A stretch of 8,516 nt of DNA. It comes from Deltaproteobacteria bacterium. Its GTDB lineage: Bacteria; Desulfobacterota; Binatia; UBA9968. The notes under the pieces are model-generated. The model was not told the DNA's origin. It made no database searches and was given only the letters and a program-made list of their open reading frames with translations. Within the stretch, counting starts at the first letter, position 1. Every line of letters starts with the position of its first letter. The stretch lies in the NCBI GenBank assembly GCA_016183075.1, contig JACPFH010000478.1:1-8516 (forward strand), given 5' to 3'. A program made the position numbers and the translations under genes. Below are positions 1-7,246 of this stretch, in pieces.

Positions 1-580
1 CGACCATGCGCCGGCCGCCGATGTCCATCAGGTAGGGTTGGTCGTCGTTGTTCCAGTCGCAAACGTACTCGCTTCCCTCCTCGGCGAAGTACTCCAGCGA
101 ATTCCAGGTTTCCATCATCCCCGACCCGAGCCAGCCCCTGGGCCGCCTGCCCGTCGCCTTGGCGACGCGGGCCAGCGAATCGTGGATGACCCGGCGCTCG
201 GTCTCGGGCGGGATGTCGCTCAGCCGGCGCGAATTGGACTGGCCGTGGCCGAGGAATTCCCAGCCCAGCGCCACCGCGTCTTCGACGATTTGGGGATAGT
301 CGTCGCAGACCTCGGAATTGAGCGACGCCGTGGCACGGACGGCGCGCCTGGATAGCACCTCCATAATCCTGAATATGCCTACGCGCGCTCCGTAATCACG
401 CAGCGACCAGGCCGGCACGTCGGGAATCTTGCCGCTGCCGGTCGGCACGGGCTCGTTCAGGGCGAACACCTCGATGTTTGGGCACACCCAGACGGCCACA
501 CGCGCGCCGCTCGGCCATTTCAGCTTTGGGCGGCGATTGATCGGGGTATAAGGGAAGGGGCCATAGCGCCGGGGTTCCAT
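1..580 (-). CDS. Polysaccharide deacetylase-fold protein, PuuE/allantoinase-like (partial, 3' end beyond the left edge)
   Basis: The first 193 codons of a minus-strand gene that continues past the left edge. The start at 580 is set by a perfect AAGGAGGT ribosome site (plus-strand 589-596) 8 nt upstream. The product begins MEPRRYGPFPYTP and has the pattern I know from PuuE/allantoinase-like members of the NodB polysaccharide deacetylase superfamily: LKWPSGARVAVWVCPNIEVF (residues about 20-39), DVPAWSLRDYGARVGIFR (54-71), RATASLNSEVCDDYP (82-96) and GWEFLGHGQSNSR (106-118). No classic TFDD metal motif is visible in this part; His112 lies in the position of the family's His motif. Relatives act on allantoin-like ureides or on N-acetyl sugars, and the context of amide-cleaving enzymes favours a C-N hydrolase. 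No signal peptide is seen, so it is probably cytoplasmic. GC is about 66% by hand count, higher than in the operon to its right. Family assignment is good; the substrate is not known. Confidence 0.85.
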   Translation of the reverse strand, partial: MEPRRYGPFPYTPINRRPKLKWPSGARVAVWVCPNIEVFALNEPVPTGSGKIPDVPAWSLRDYGARVGIFRIMEVLSRRAVRATASLNSEVCDDYPQIVEDAVALGWEFLGHGQSNSRRLSDIPPETERRVIHDSLARVAKATGRRPRGWLGSGMMETWNSLEYFAEEGSEYVCDWNNDDQPYLMDIGGRRMV

Positions 581-765
581 GTCGAATTACCTCCTTCGGT
601 CTGCGGTTTCATAAAGTTGCGTCACAAGGTCTGATAGCACTGATCGTCCCAGCAAAGTTATATTCGCGTAAATTAGGGCATATTGAGGGCGGGCGTCAAG
701 CGAGCATTGTGGCGATCGTGAAGGCTGTCCGATAAGGACCGGCATAAGGGGTTGGGGGTCGTTTC

Positions 766-793
766 TTGACAGGGAGGCCATGCGCGCGATAGA
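766..793 (+). promoter_or_regulatory. Candidate sigma70 promoter for the operon
   Basis: A perfect TTGACA (766-771) is followed after 16 bases by GATAGA (788-793), which matches TATAAT at only three positions. Transcription would start near 800, giving a leader of about 60 nt before the ATG at 861. The position fits the first gene of the operon, but the -10 element is weak and no activator site was recognised. Confidence 0.35.
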
Positions 794-844
794 AGCGGTG
801 ATCCAACTTTTGGCCCAAACGGAACGGGTCGACCATTTGTGCAG

Positions 845-851
845 AAAGGAG
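845..851 (+). promoter_or_regulatory. Ribosome binding site that sets the start of the binding-protein gene
   Basis: AAAGGAG lies 9 nt before the ATG at 861. It abuts the in-frame ATG at 852, which is therefore too close, and it sits well inside the longer frame beginning at 780. This favours 861 as the start and places the signal peptide at the true N-terminus. Confidence 0.7.
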
Positions 852-860
852 ATGGGAACA

Positions 861-1886
861 ATGTCTAAGATGGCTTTGTGGCTGGCCGCAGTAGTCACGA
901 TCCTTGCCGGCGACGCTGAGTTTGCGCGCGCTTCTTCGCACGACTTTTTCAAGGGGAAGACTGTCCGCATCATTGTGGGATTCACGGCCGGCGGGGCTTT
1001 TGATGCCTACGCTCGCACCCTTGCTAGGCATTTAGGCAGGCACATTCCCGGGAATCCCACGTTTATAGTGGAGAACATGCCGGGCGCAGGAACCTTGGTC
1101 GCTGCTAACCATGTCTACAAGGTCGCCAAACCCGACGGTCTCACGATCGGTAATTTTATAGGGGGCATTGTCATGGGGCAGGTTCTGGGACGGCCCGGGA
1201 TCGAGTTTGATGCCTTGAGGTTTGAGTATGTTGGCGCCCCTATGAAGGACAGCCCGGTCTGTGCCTTCAGCAAGGCAAGTGGTATCACGAGCATGGAGAA
1301 ATGGATGGCCTCGAAGGCACCGGTCAAAGTGGGAGCTACCGGTCCGGGGGCTACCACCCATGACGTCCCCTTGATTTTAAGGGCGACGCTTGGTCTTCCG
1401 GTTCAAATGGTTGCGGGCTATAAAGGCCCGACCGAGATAGTCCTGGCAGTTGAAGGGGGCGAGCTTACCGGAGTCTGCAACGCATGGGAATCGCTCAGGG
1501 TGACCTCGATCCGTGCGATAGAAGCGGGCGATCTCGTGGTCGTGGTGCAGGCGATTCCCCACGCCCACCCGGAGCTGCCGAGAGTCCCGCGGGCCATCAA
1601 CCTGGCTAAGACCGACGAGGCGCGCCAGTTGATCCAGACAGGTATCCACGACATCACCGCCATCATCCGCCCTTACGTGCTTCCTCCCGGCACGCCCAAG
1701 GAGCGGGTGCAGGTGCTGCGCGCGGCCTTTGTGGATACGCTGAAGGATGCGCAATTTGTGGCCGACGCTAAGAAGTCCAAATTGGACATCGATCCGCTGA
1801 CCGGAGAGGAGCTGGAGAGAACGGTGGGCAGGCTTCTAAGGATGAATCCTGCCACGCTGGCAAAATTGAAGGAGGTTGTGAAATAG
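861..1886 (+). CDS. TTT-family (Bug-type) periplasmic solute-binding protein
   Basis: A 341-residue extracytoplasmic receptor of the tripartite tricarboxylate transporter family, which delivers a small, usually carboxylated solute to a TctA/TctB-type membrane pair. The start at 861 is chosen from the AAAGGAG site 9 nt upstream; in-frame ATGs at 780 and 852 are less likely. Residues 1-24 form a signal peptide: Lys3, a hydrophobic stretch ALWLAAVVTILAG, and Ala-Arg-Ala before a cut near 24/25. The mature protein shows VRIIVGFTAGGAFDAYAR (about 35-52), matching the family's ligand-binding P-G-G-x-x-D segment, then HIPGNPTFIVENMPGAGTL (61-79) and KPDGLTIGNF (90-99). Length is usual for the family. 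It is the first gene of the operon, 75 nt before the amidohydrolase. No membrane subunits lie in this window, so they are elsewhere or supplied by another system. The ligand cannot be read from sequence; context suggests a cyclic amide, ureide or related carboxylate. Confidence 0.9.
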   Translation: MSKMALWLAAVVTILAGDAEFARASSHDFFKGKTVRIIVGFTAGGAFDAYARTLARHLGRHIPGNPTFIVENMPGAGTLVAANHVYKVAKPDGLTIGNFIGGIVMGQVLGRPGIEFDALRFEYVGAPMKDSPVCAFSKASGITSMEKWMASKAPVKVGATGPGATTHDVPLILRATLGLPVQMVAGYKGPTEIVLAVEGGELTGVCNAWESLRVTSIRAIEAGDLVVVVQAIPHAHPELPRVPRAINLAKTDEARQLIQTGIHDITAIIRPYVLPPGTPKERVQVLRAAFVDTLKDAQFVADAKKSKLDIDPLTGEELERTVGRLLRMNPATLAKLKEVVK

Positions 1887-1961
1887 ATCCAGGAAGTTGG
1901 CGCGACAGGCGGGGAGATCGTGACTGACAAGGGATCTTGGGGATTTATGAGGTGACGTTTC

Positions 1962-3335
1962 ATGTCCTTGTTACTCAGACGTGGCACCATCGTTACCATG
2001 AACGACCGCAAGGAGGGGCTTTCCGACCATGACCTGCTCCTGGAAGGCGGGCGGATTGCGCGGATAGCGCCAGCCGGGTCGATTATGAAAGGAGAGGGTG
2101 CGGAGGAATTATCCTGTGACGGGAAAATCATCATCCCGGGGCTCGTAAGCGCGCACACACATCTTTCCGGAATATTTCAAAGAAGTTTGTGGGATGAGAC
2201 CTCGTTCGAATCGTGGTCTGCGAAAACTTTCGCGATGGACAACCTGGCCAATCTCTCGCCCGAGGAAATTTATCTCCTTCACTGTGCGGCCTGCATCGAA
2301 TTGCTTCGCCACGGCGTCAGCACGGCTTTGGATATGTTCAACTCCTATCCGATTCATGCATTGGATAAGGTCGAGGCGGCCTGTAAGGCTCTTTTGGACA
2401 CGGGGATGAGAGGCGTCATGGCGTATTCGCTCCGGGACCAGTCTCCGGACAATAAGGGGGTAACTGTCCAGTCAACAAGCGCCGAGGATGTCGCTCGCAC
2501 AGCCCGAGCCGCTGCGGAAAGGGTGAGCCGGCTCGGTCCGCGACTTGGGTTCATGCTGGCGCCTTCAGCGCCTCAAAGGTGCAGCGACAAGTTGCTGGGT
2601 CTGTGCGCGAAGCTTGCACAGGAGCTCGGCGTCGGGATTCACACGCATCTTGCCGAGGCGAAACGCCATGCGGCAATCGGAAGGGCCATTTACGGAGAGC
2701 CCATCGTCAAGCATCTTGAACGGATAGGGTTCCTTAATTCCGGCTTGTCGGTGGCGCATTCGGTTTGGCTCGACGATGAGGAGATCGGTCTCTTGAGTAA
2801 GTACGGCGTCAAAGTGGTTCATAATCCAGCAAGTAACATGAGGTTGGGCAGCGGGGTCGCCCGCGTGAAGGAAATGATCCGCTCAGGTCTGTGCGTGGGG
2901 CTGGGCACCGACAGCGCGAACGCGGGAACCCTATACTCGATCTTTGAGCAGATGAAGCTGGCCGTGCTTGTGCCGCGGTGTGTCTGGCCGCCGGAAAATT
3001 GGGTTTCGCCGGACGAAGCGTTGGAAATGGCGACTATCGGAGGCGGGCGGGCGCTGCTGTTAGACCGGCTCATAGGATCGATCGAGGAAGGAAAGAGGGC
3101 GGATCTAGTCATTCTGAACCCTGCCTTGTCCCTTTCGCCGTTGAACAATTTAGTGAACCAGTTGGTCTTTGCTGAAAATGGCGATTCGGTCGAAACCGTT
3201 CTTGTGGACGGGAAACCTATACTGTTGCAAAGGCGTATCCAGACGGTCGATGAAGAAGACATCCTCGATCAGGTTTCTTCACTGAAAACGAGAATCCGCG
3301 AGACACAAGCTGCGGTCCTAGCACGGCCGTCTTAG
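1962..3335 (+). CDS. ATZ/TRZ-type metal-dependent amidohydrolase/deaminase
   Basis: A 457-residue cytoplasmic amidohydrolase of the group that includes chlorohydrolases TrzA/AtzA, SsnA, guanine deaminase and S-adenosylhomocysteine/MTA deaminases. Members use one divalent metal to remove amino or halide groups from N-heterocycles. The N-terminal beta domain (LLLRRGTIVTMND) leads to the metal motif SAHTHLSG with His65 and His67. Further expected residues are present: His229 and Glu232 in IHTHLAE (metal ligand and catalytic acid/base), His266 in VAHSVWLD, and Asp317 in GLGTDSAN. The C-terminal GSIEEGKRADLVIL closes the barrel, as in the family. All key residues are intact, so it should be active. 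The start has GAGGTGA (1949-1955) 6 nt upstream. It lies 75 nt after the binding protein and 31 nt before hyuA. The substrate is unknown; a deaminating step on a nitrogen heterocycle fits the neighbours but is inferred. Confidence 0.9.
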   Translation: MSLLLRRGTIVTMNDRKEGLSDHDLLLEGGRIARIAPAGSIMKGEGAEELSCDGKIIIPGLVSAHTHLSGIFQRSLWDETSFESWSAKTFAMDNLANLSPEEIYLLHCAACIELLRHGVSTALDMFNSYPIHALDKVEAACKALLDTGMRGVMAYSLRDQSPDNKGVTVQSTSAEDVARTARAAAERVSRLGPRLGFMLAPSAPQRCSDKLLGLCAKLAQELGVGIHTHLAEAKRHAAIGRAIYGEPIVKHLERIGFLNSGLSVAHSVWLDDEEIGLLSKYGVKVVHNPASNMRLGSGVARVKEMIRSGLCVGLGTDSANAGTLYSIFEQMKLAVLVPRCVWPPENWVSPDEALEMATIGGGRALLLDRLIGSIEEGKRADLVILNPALSLSPLNNLVNQLVFAENGDSVETVLVDGKPILLQRRIQTVDEEDILDQVSSLKTRIRETQAAVLARPS

Positions 3336-3366
3336 ATTGCAAGGGATCCTTTGAGATGGAGACTTA

Positions 3367-5061
3367 GTGCGAGGGGTGCCGAAGTTGAATATGCGCTACG
3401 TTGTAGGGGTCGACATTGGTGGAACTTTTACCGACTGCGTTGTGGTCGATGAAGCAGGGGAAGTTTCCTTGGGAAAGTCATTGTCGACTCCCGATGATTT
3501 CGCGGTCGGGGCCGTCGATGCGGTGCGGGACGCCGCTAGAAACATCGGTTTGAATGACGAGGCGGAACTCATCCGCTCGGCAAGGTTTTTCTTTCATGCC
3601 TGCACGATCGGCGACAATACACTGATCACCCGAACCGGCGCGAAGACCGCCCTTGTAACGACGAAGGGATTTGGAGATGCGGTCCTGATGATGCGGGGCC
3701 TGGTTACACAGGGGTTGACCCCTACCGAGGCGGCTCATATATCCGCGTTGTGCAAGCCCGAGCCTTTTGTTTCTCGACCTTTCATAGAAGAGGTCGCAGA
3801 GCGCGTCGATTATAAAGGATCGATTCTTTTTCCCCTCGATACAAGGGAAGCTGAAGAGATCGTCGAGAGACTGATCGAAAAAAAAATAGAGTCCGTCGGT
3901 GTCTGTCTTCTCTGGTCTGTCGCAAACGATTGTCATGAGGCAGCTCTGGCGGACATGTTTCGCAAGAAGTGCCCGTCCGTTTTCGTGACTTTGTCAAGCG
4001 AGGTCGCGCCTTTTATTGGTGAGTACGAACGGACAGCAACCACCGTTTTTAACTCGTACATCGGACCGAAGATCTCTGCGTATCTTCAGAATCTTCGGAC
4101 GGCCTTAAGGGAGAAGGGGCTCGGTGGAGAGCCCTTGATCATGCAGGCCTACGGCGGGGTTCTGGGGATTGAGGCCACGTGTAAGAACGCTGTCGGGACG
4201 ATTGAGTCCGGACCCGCAGCGGGGGTAGTGGGCAGCCAGTTTTTGGGCGGTCTCATCGCCAAGAAAAACATATTGGCTACGGACATGGGCGGAACTACGT
4301 TTAAGGTCAGTGTGATTCGCGATGGTGTTATAGAGCGGGAGTACAAGCCTGTCATACAGCGTCACAGTATTCTGTCGAGTAAGATCTGGGTCGAGTCCAT
4401 AGGCGCGGGCGGGGGCAGTATTGCCTGGATAGATCCTGAAACGGGGCTTCTCAAGGTAGGACCCCAAGGGGCGGGGGCCAAGCCCGGTCCCGTATGCTAT
4501 GGCCTGGGCGGCGCTGATCCGACGGTTTCGGATGCCGATCTCGTTTTAGGGTATCTCAATGAAAATTACTTCTTGGGTGGCAGGATGCGGTTGGATAAAG
4601 CCGCCGCTCACCAGGCCATTCGTGAGAAGATCGCCGGGCCGCGCGGTGTGGACGAGGTCGAGGCAGCCAGCGGCATCTACCGAATTGCGAATTCGCACAT
4701 GAGTGACCTGATCAGGAAGGCGACAGTAGAAAAAGGGCATGATCCGAGGAACTTTGTTCTTTTCGCGTTCGGGGGCGCCGGCCCGGTACACGCTAGCCGA
4801 TATGCGGCCGAGCTGTGCATCGGGGAAGTCATCATCCCGGTAACGGCATCCGTGCACGGGGCTACGCAATTTTGCGACGCTCGTCGAGAGAGCGGTGACG
4901 GATCTTCGAGCGGCGGGATTCGGCGATGGAGATGTTCGCATCACAAGAAGCCTGGATATGCGGTATCGGTATCAGGTCCACGAGCTAACGGTGCCTTTCC
5001 CTACCGGGACATCCGCGATCACGGAAAACGACGTAGAGGAAGTGGCCAGTCGTTTCGATGA
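3367..5061 (+). CDS. hyuA: Hydantoinase/oxoprolinase subunit A (HyuA), N-terminal part of a broken gene
   Basis: HyuA-family proteins, including 5-oxoprolinase, N-methylhydantoinase A and the acetone carboxylase beta subunit, have an ASKHA-type ATPase fold and activate the substrate with ATP. Recognisable blocks are YVVGVDIGGTFTDCVV (residues 11-26), the segment TLITRTGAKTALVTTKGFGD (85-104), SSEVAPFIGEYER (210-222), QAYGGVLGIEA (260-270) with TIESGPAAGVVGS (278-290), ATDMGGTTFKVS (304-315), the glycine-rich SIGAGGGSIAWID (344-356) and FAFGGAGPVHA (466-476). Homology ends at Thr500 in ASVHGAT. The following 64 residues, QFCDARRESG onward, resemble no HyuA and come from reading the wrong frame, so the true product would stop abnormally at 5061. 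The rest of the protein is in the +1 frame at 4868-5413. The start is uncertain: GTG 3367, TTG 3385 or ATG 3391 all precede the first conserved block, and 3391 gives the most typical N-terminus. As written the gene is a pseudogene or carries a sequence error. Confidence 0.85.
   Translation: MRGVPKLNMRYVVGVDIGGTFTDCVVVDEAGEVSLGKSLSTPDDFAVGAVDAVRDAARNIGLNDEAELIRSARFFFHACTIGDNTLITRTGAKTALVTTKGFGDAVLMMRGLVTQGLTPTEAAHISALCKPEPFVSRPFIEEVAERVDYKGSILFPLDTREAEEIVERLIEKKIESVGVCLLWSVANDCHEAALADMFRKKCPSVFVTLSSEVAPFIGEYERTATTVFNSYIGPKISAYLQNLRTALREKGLGGEPLIMQAYGGVLGIEATCKNAVGTIESGPAAGVVGSQFLGGLIAKKNILATDMGGTTFKVSVIRDGVIEREYKPVIQRHSILSSKIWVESIGAGGGSIAWIDPETGLLKVGPQGAGAKPGPVCYGLGGADPTVSDADLVLGYLNENYFLGGRMRLDKAAAHQAIREKIAGPRGVDEVEAASGIYRIANSHMSDLIRKATVEKGHDPRNFVLFAFGGAGPVHASRYAAELCIGEVIIPVTASVHGATQFCDARRESGDGSSSGGIRRWRCSHHKKPGYAVSVSGPRANGAFPYRDIRDHGKRRRGSGQSFR
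4864..4870 (+). other. Frame break with apparent internal deletion in hyuA
   Basis: The HyuA frame is followed up to codon ACG at 4864-4866 (Thr500). From AAT at 4868 the HyuA-like reading continues one base over as NFATLVERAVTDLRAAG. Relatives of this subfamily, as I remember them, have about 27-30 residues between the two points (a segment like GLxSSDVVYEYGKSD). The distance from GPVHA to the C-terminus here is about 205 residues against roughly 230-240 expected. This looks like a deletion of roughly 80-90 bases whose length is not a multiple of three, rather than a single-base slip. Confidence 0.7.
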
Positions 5062-5413
5062 GCTTTATGAAAAAGCATATGGGAAAGGCTCCGGGTACCG
5101 GGAAGCAGGAAAAGAGATTCTGACCTTTAGAGTGACGGCTGTCGGGGTGTTGCAAAAGCCGAAGATTAAATCCGCCTCGATTACCAACGGTGCTGACCCG
5201 GATGTCGCTGTAAAGGGGACAAGGGAAGTTTATTTTGAGGAGCGGAGAGATTTCGTCTCGACCAACATCTATGATTTCGAAAGACTCGTGCCGGGAACGG
5301 AGTTCTCCGGTCCGGGGATTATCGAGACCCCTGTGACCACTGTAGTCGTGAATCCCAACGACCGCGCGATGATCGACGAGTTTCTCAACGTGAGGATTCT
5401 CGCCGGGGGGTAG
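4895..5413 (+). CDS. hyuA: HyuA C-terminal fragment (same broken gene, +1 frame)
   Basis: This is the C-terminal end of the HyuA interrupted near 4866. HyuA-like coding is already visible from 4868; the GTG at 4895 is merely the first start codon in frame and has no convincing ribosome site, so this is probably not an independent gene. Typical C-terminal HyuA elements are present: VRITRSLDMRYRYQVHELTV (residues about 17-36), FDELYEKAYGKGSGYREAGK (near 52-71), EVYFEE, and PGTEFSGPGIIETPVTTVVV (132-151), which is the usual substrate-domain closing block. The stop at 5411-5413 lies 12 nt before hyuB, the normal hyuA-hyuB arrangement. A separately translated piece might in principle complement the N-terminal part, but about 30 residues between the two are absent, so a split functional protein is unlikely. 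Confidence 0.75.
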   Translation: MTDLRAAGFGDGDVRITRSLDMRYRYQVHELTVPFPTGTSAITENDVEEVASRFDELYEKAYGKGSGYREAGKEILTFRVTAVGVLQKPKIKSASITNGADPDVAVKGTREVYFEERRDFVSTNIYDFERLVPGTEFSGPGIIETPVTTVVVNPNDRAMIDEFLNVRILAGG

Positions 5414-5425
5414 GAGCCAACCGAG

Positions 5426-7246
5426 ATGTCAGTTTCGGCCAGCGTTGATCCGGTCACGTTTGAAATTCTGTCCCACAGGCTGCACCAGATCACCCTCGAG
5501 ATGGGGACAACCCTGGAAAGAGTGGGAGGGACGGTCAACACGACGCAGATGCACGACTACATGGCCGCCCTTTATCTGCCCAATGGGGATGTCCTGTCGG
5601 CCGGGGAATCTATGGCCCGGCATGCCGCTTGCGCGGGGTTCGCGGTGAAGAGGATCATAGAGAGATTCGAGAAGGACGGAGGCATTTTCTCTGACGATAT
5701 CTTTCTGCTCAATGATCCCTACCTCGCGGCTATACACCAGTCGGACATTTACATGGTGTCGCCGATACACTACAGGGACCAACTCATGGGCTGGAGCGCG
5801 ACCTTCGTTCACGTTATGGACATCGGGGCGATGTCTCCCGGCGGAAATTCTCCTGGAGCCACGGAGATCTGCCAGGAGGGACTGAGAATCCCGGGACTCA
5901 AATTGGTCGAAAGGGGAACGCTCAGGCAAGACGTCTTCGACACGCTCATCAATATGACGCGCCAGCCGGTAATGGTGGGGCTGGACCTGAAGTGTGAAAT
6001 CGCGGCTAATAATGTCGCGAAGGCAAGAATGCGGGAAATGTTGGAACAGTATGGGCCAGAGTTAATTACCTCTGTCTCCTGCGAAATGATCCGTTACTCG
6101 GAGTCCATCTTAAAAAGAAGGATTCAGGAAATCCCGGACGGCGTCTGGACGGACAGCGGTGCCATCCAGACCGACGAAACGTGGAATGTGGTTTTGACGC
6201 TCCGAAAAAAAGGCGATCGTCTGATTTTCGATTTTACCGGGAGCGATCCACAGGCTAAAAGGGGGATTAACCTTCCCTATCATGCGACACTGGGCGCCTG
6301 CTTTGAAGCGGTTCTCACCACGCTGGGCTACGATCTTCCGAGGAATCACGGGGCTTCCCGTCCGATAGAGGTCATCGCCCCGGAGGGCACAGTGGTCAAC
6401 GTTCGATACCCCGGGCCGGTTTCCTTGAACACGACATCCGGGATGAAAACCGTCCAGTATCTGTCAAGCTCAGTCTTGATGCAGATGCTGGCAACCAGTG
6501 AAAAGTGGCAGCAGGAAGTCATGGCCCTCAGCCTCGGTTTTCGGCTTGCCAGGCATGCCGGAGTTAACCAGTATCACAGGTATTATGTTTCTACGTTATT
6601 GGACCTCAGCGGGGCCGGCGCGACCGCCACTAGGGACGGGATGGACAGCGGAGGATATCTGACCGCTCATAATGTGGAGTGGATCGAATCGAATTTCCCC
6701 TTGTTCTATCTGTTCCGGAGTCACATCAAGGATGGTGGCGGGGCCGGGAAGTTCGTCGGTGGATCGGGGGCGGAGGCGGCCCTCGCCCTTCATGATGCGC
6801 CGGAAGGTAAAATCAGAATTATCGCCTTCGGCGTTGCGGGACTAAGAAACTCGGGACAGGGAATGTTTGGTGGCTACCCGGCCGCGCCCAGTTTGCTTGT
6901 GCTTCTGGAAGATACCAAGGTGCGGGATTTCATCGAAACCCATAGGTATCCGAAGAATCTAGCGGACCTAGGGGGACGGCGGAAATTGTTGCCGTATTGC
7001 GAGTTCGATCTCAAGGCGGACGATGTGGTTTATATAAGATCCGCGAGCGGCGGCGGGTACGGTGATCCGCTTGAAAGGGATCCCAAATTGGTCGCCGAAG
7101 CCTTTAGAAACGGGCTGATTTCCAAGGAAACTGTCGAAGGAATCTATGGAGTCATACTGGACGAGAGCACCCTTACGCCGAACTTACCCGCGACTCAAGA
7201 TCTTCGACTGAGGCTTAAGCAAGAAAGGTCCGCGGGGACGGGATGA
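5426..7246 (+). CDS. hyuB: Hydantoinase/oxoprolinase subunit B (HyuB; acetone carboxylase alpha-like)
   Basis: A complete 606-residue HyuB-family protein, the metal-binding partner of HyuA in ATP-dependent hydantoinases, 5-oxoprolinases and acetone/acetophenone carboxylases. The N-terminus has the hallmark DPVTFEILSHRL (residues 8-19). The segment DIFLLNDPYLAAIHQSDIYM (91-110) and ATFVHVMDIGAMSPGG (125-140) provide His104, Asp107 and His129, which by spacing match the His/Asp/His metal ligands I recall for acetone carboxylase alpha. Most homologs read NDPYxGGTH; here it is NDPYLAAIH. Further family blocks are FDFTGSDPQAKRGINLP (268-284), DGGGAGKFVGGSG (436-448) and the C-terminal SGGGYGDPLERDP (541-553). 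A GGAG (5413-5416) lies 9 nt before the ATG, overlapping the hyuA stop. Its TGA overlaps the next gene's ATG (ATGA), implying coupled translation. It looks intact and functional although its HyuA partner is broken as written. Whether it hydrolyses or carboxylates is not decided by sequence. Confidence 0.92.
   Translation: MSVSASVDPVTFEILSHRLHQITLEMGTTLERVGGTVNTTQMHDYMAALYLPNGDVLSAGESMARHAACAGFAVKRIIERFEKDGGIFSDDIFLLNDPYLAAIHQSDIYMVSPIHYRDQLMGWSATFVHVMDIGAMSPGGNSPGATEICQEGLRIPGLKLVERGTLRQDVFDTLINMTRQPVMVGLDLKCEIAANNVAKARMREMLEQYGPELITSVSCEMIRYSESILKRRIQEIPDGVWTDSGAIQTDETWNVVLTLRKKGDRLIFDFTGSDPQAKRGINLPYHATLGACFEAVLTTLGYDLPRNHGASRPIEVIAPEGTVVNVRYPGPVSLNTTSGMKTVQYLSSSVLMQMLATSEKWQQEVMALSLGFRLARHAGVNQYHRYYVSTLLDLSGAGATATRDGMDSGGYLTAHNVEWIESNFPLFYLFRSHIKDGGGAGKFVGGSGAEAALALHDAPEGKIRIIAFGVAGLRNSGQGMFGGYPAAPSLLVLLEDTKVRDFIETHRYPKNLADLGGRRKLLPYCEFDLKADDVVYIRSASGGGYGDPLERDPKLVAEAFRNGLISKETVEGIYGVILDESTLTPNLPATQDLRLRLKQERSAGTG

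Larger units (their letters stand above)
581..860. other. Divergent intergenic region
   Basis: About 280 bases separate the minus-strand deacetylase gene from the plus-strand operon. The right half holds a candidate promoter for the operon (766-793) and the ribosome site used at 861. For the minus-strand gene, a TATAAC reading on the minus strand (plus 662-657) is a possible -10 element, but no good -35 lies at the right distance. I see no tRNA, no convincing terminator and no conserved gene here; open frames crossing this stretch lack family motifs. A shared control region for both directions is plausible because the genes diverge, but no clear operator palindrome was found. Confidence 0.5.

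Noticed and set aside
38..355. Plus-strand open frames in the first 360 bases
   Set aside because: They lie opposite the deacetylase gene, which has clear family motifs and a perfect ribosome site; the plus-strand products have no recognisable motif.
780..860. Longer start at 780 for the solute-binding protein
   Set aside because: It would put 27 non-hydrophobic residues before the signal peptide, overlap the candidate promoter, and ignore the AAAGGAG site placed correctly for 861.
587..1031. Minus-strand open frames across the intergenic region and the start of the binding-protein gene
   Set aside because: They overlap a well supported plus-strand gene and the promoter region, and show no family motifs.
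1887..1961. Terminator between the binding protein and the amidohydrolase
   Set aside because: Only a weak 6-bp pair (AGATCC with GGATCT, about 41 apart) with no T run; the genes probably share a transcript.
3878..3886. Run of nine A in hyuA as a site of programmed slippage
   Set aside because: The HyuA frame is continuous on both sides (residues EKKIESVGV), so no shift is needed here. Slippage cannot be excluded, but nothing in the sequence calls for it, and the real frame break lies about 980 bases further on.
4841..4900. Programmed ribosomal frameshift joining the two hyuA frames
   Set aside because: No convincing slippery heptamer or downstream hairpin was seen, and a shift would not restore the roughly 30 residues that appear to be missing.
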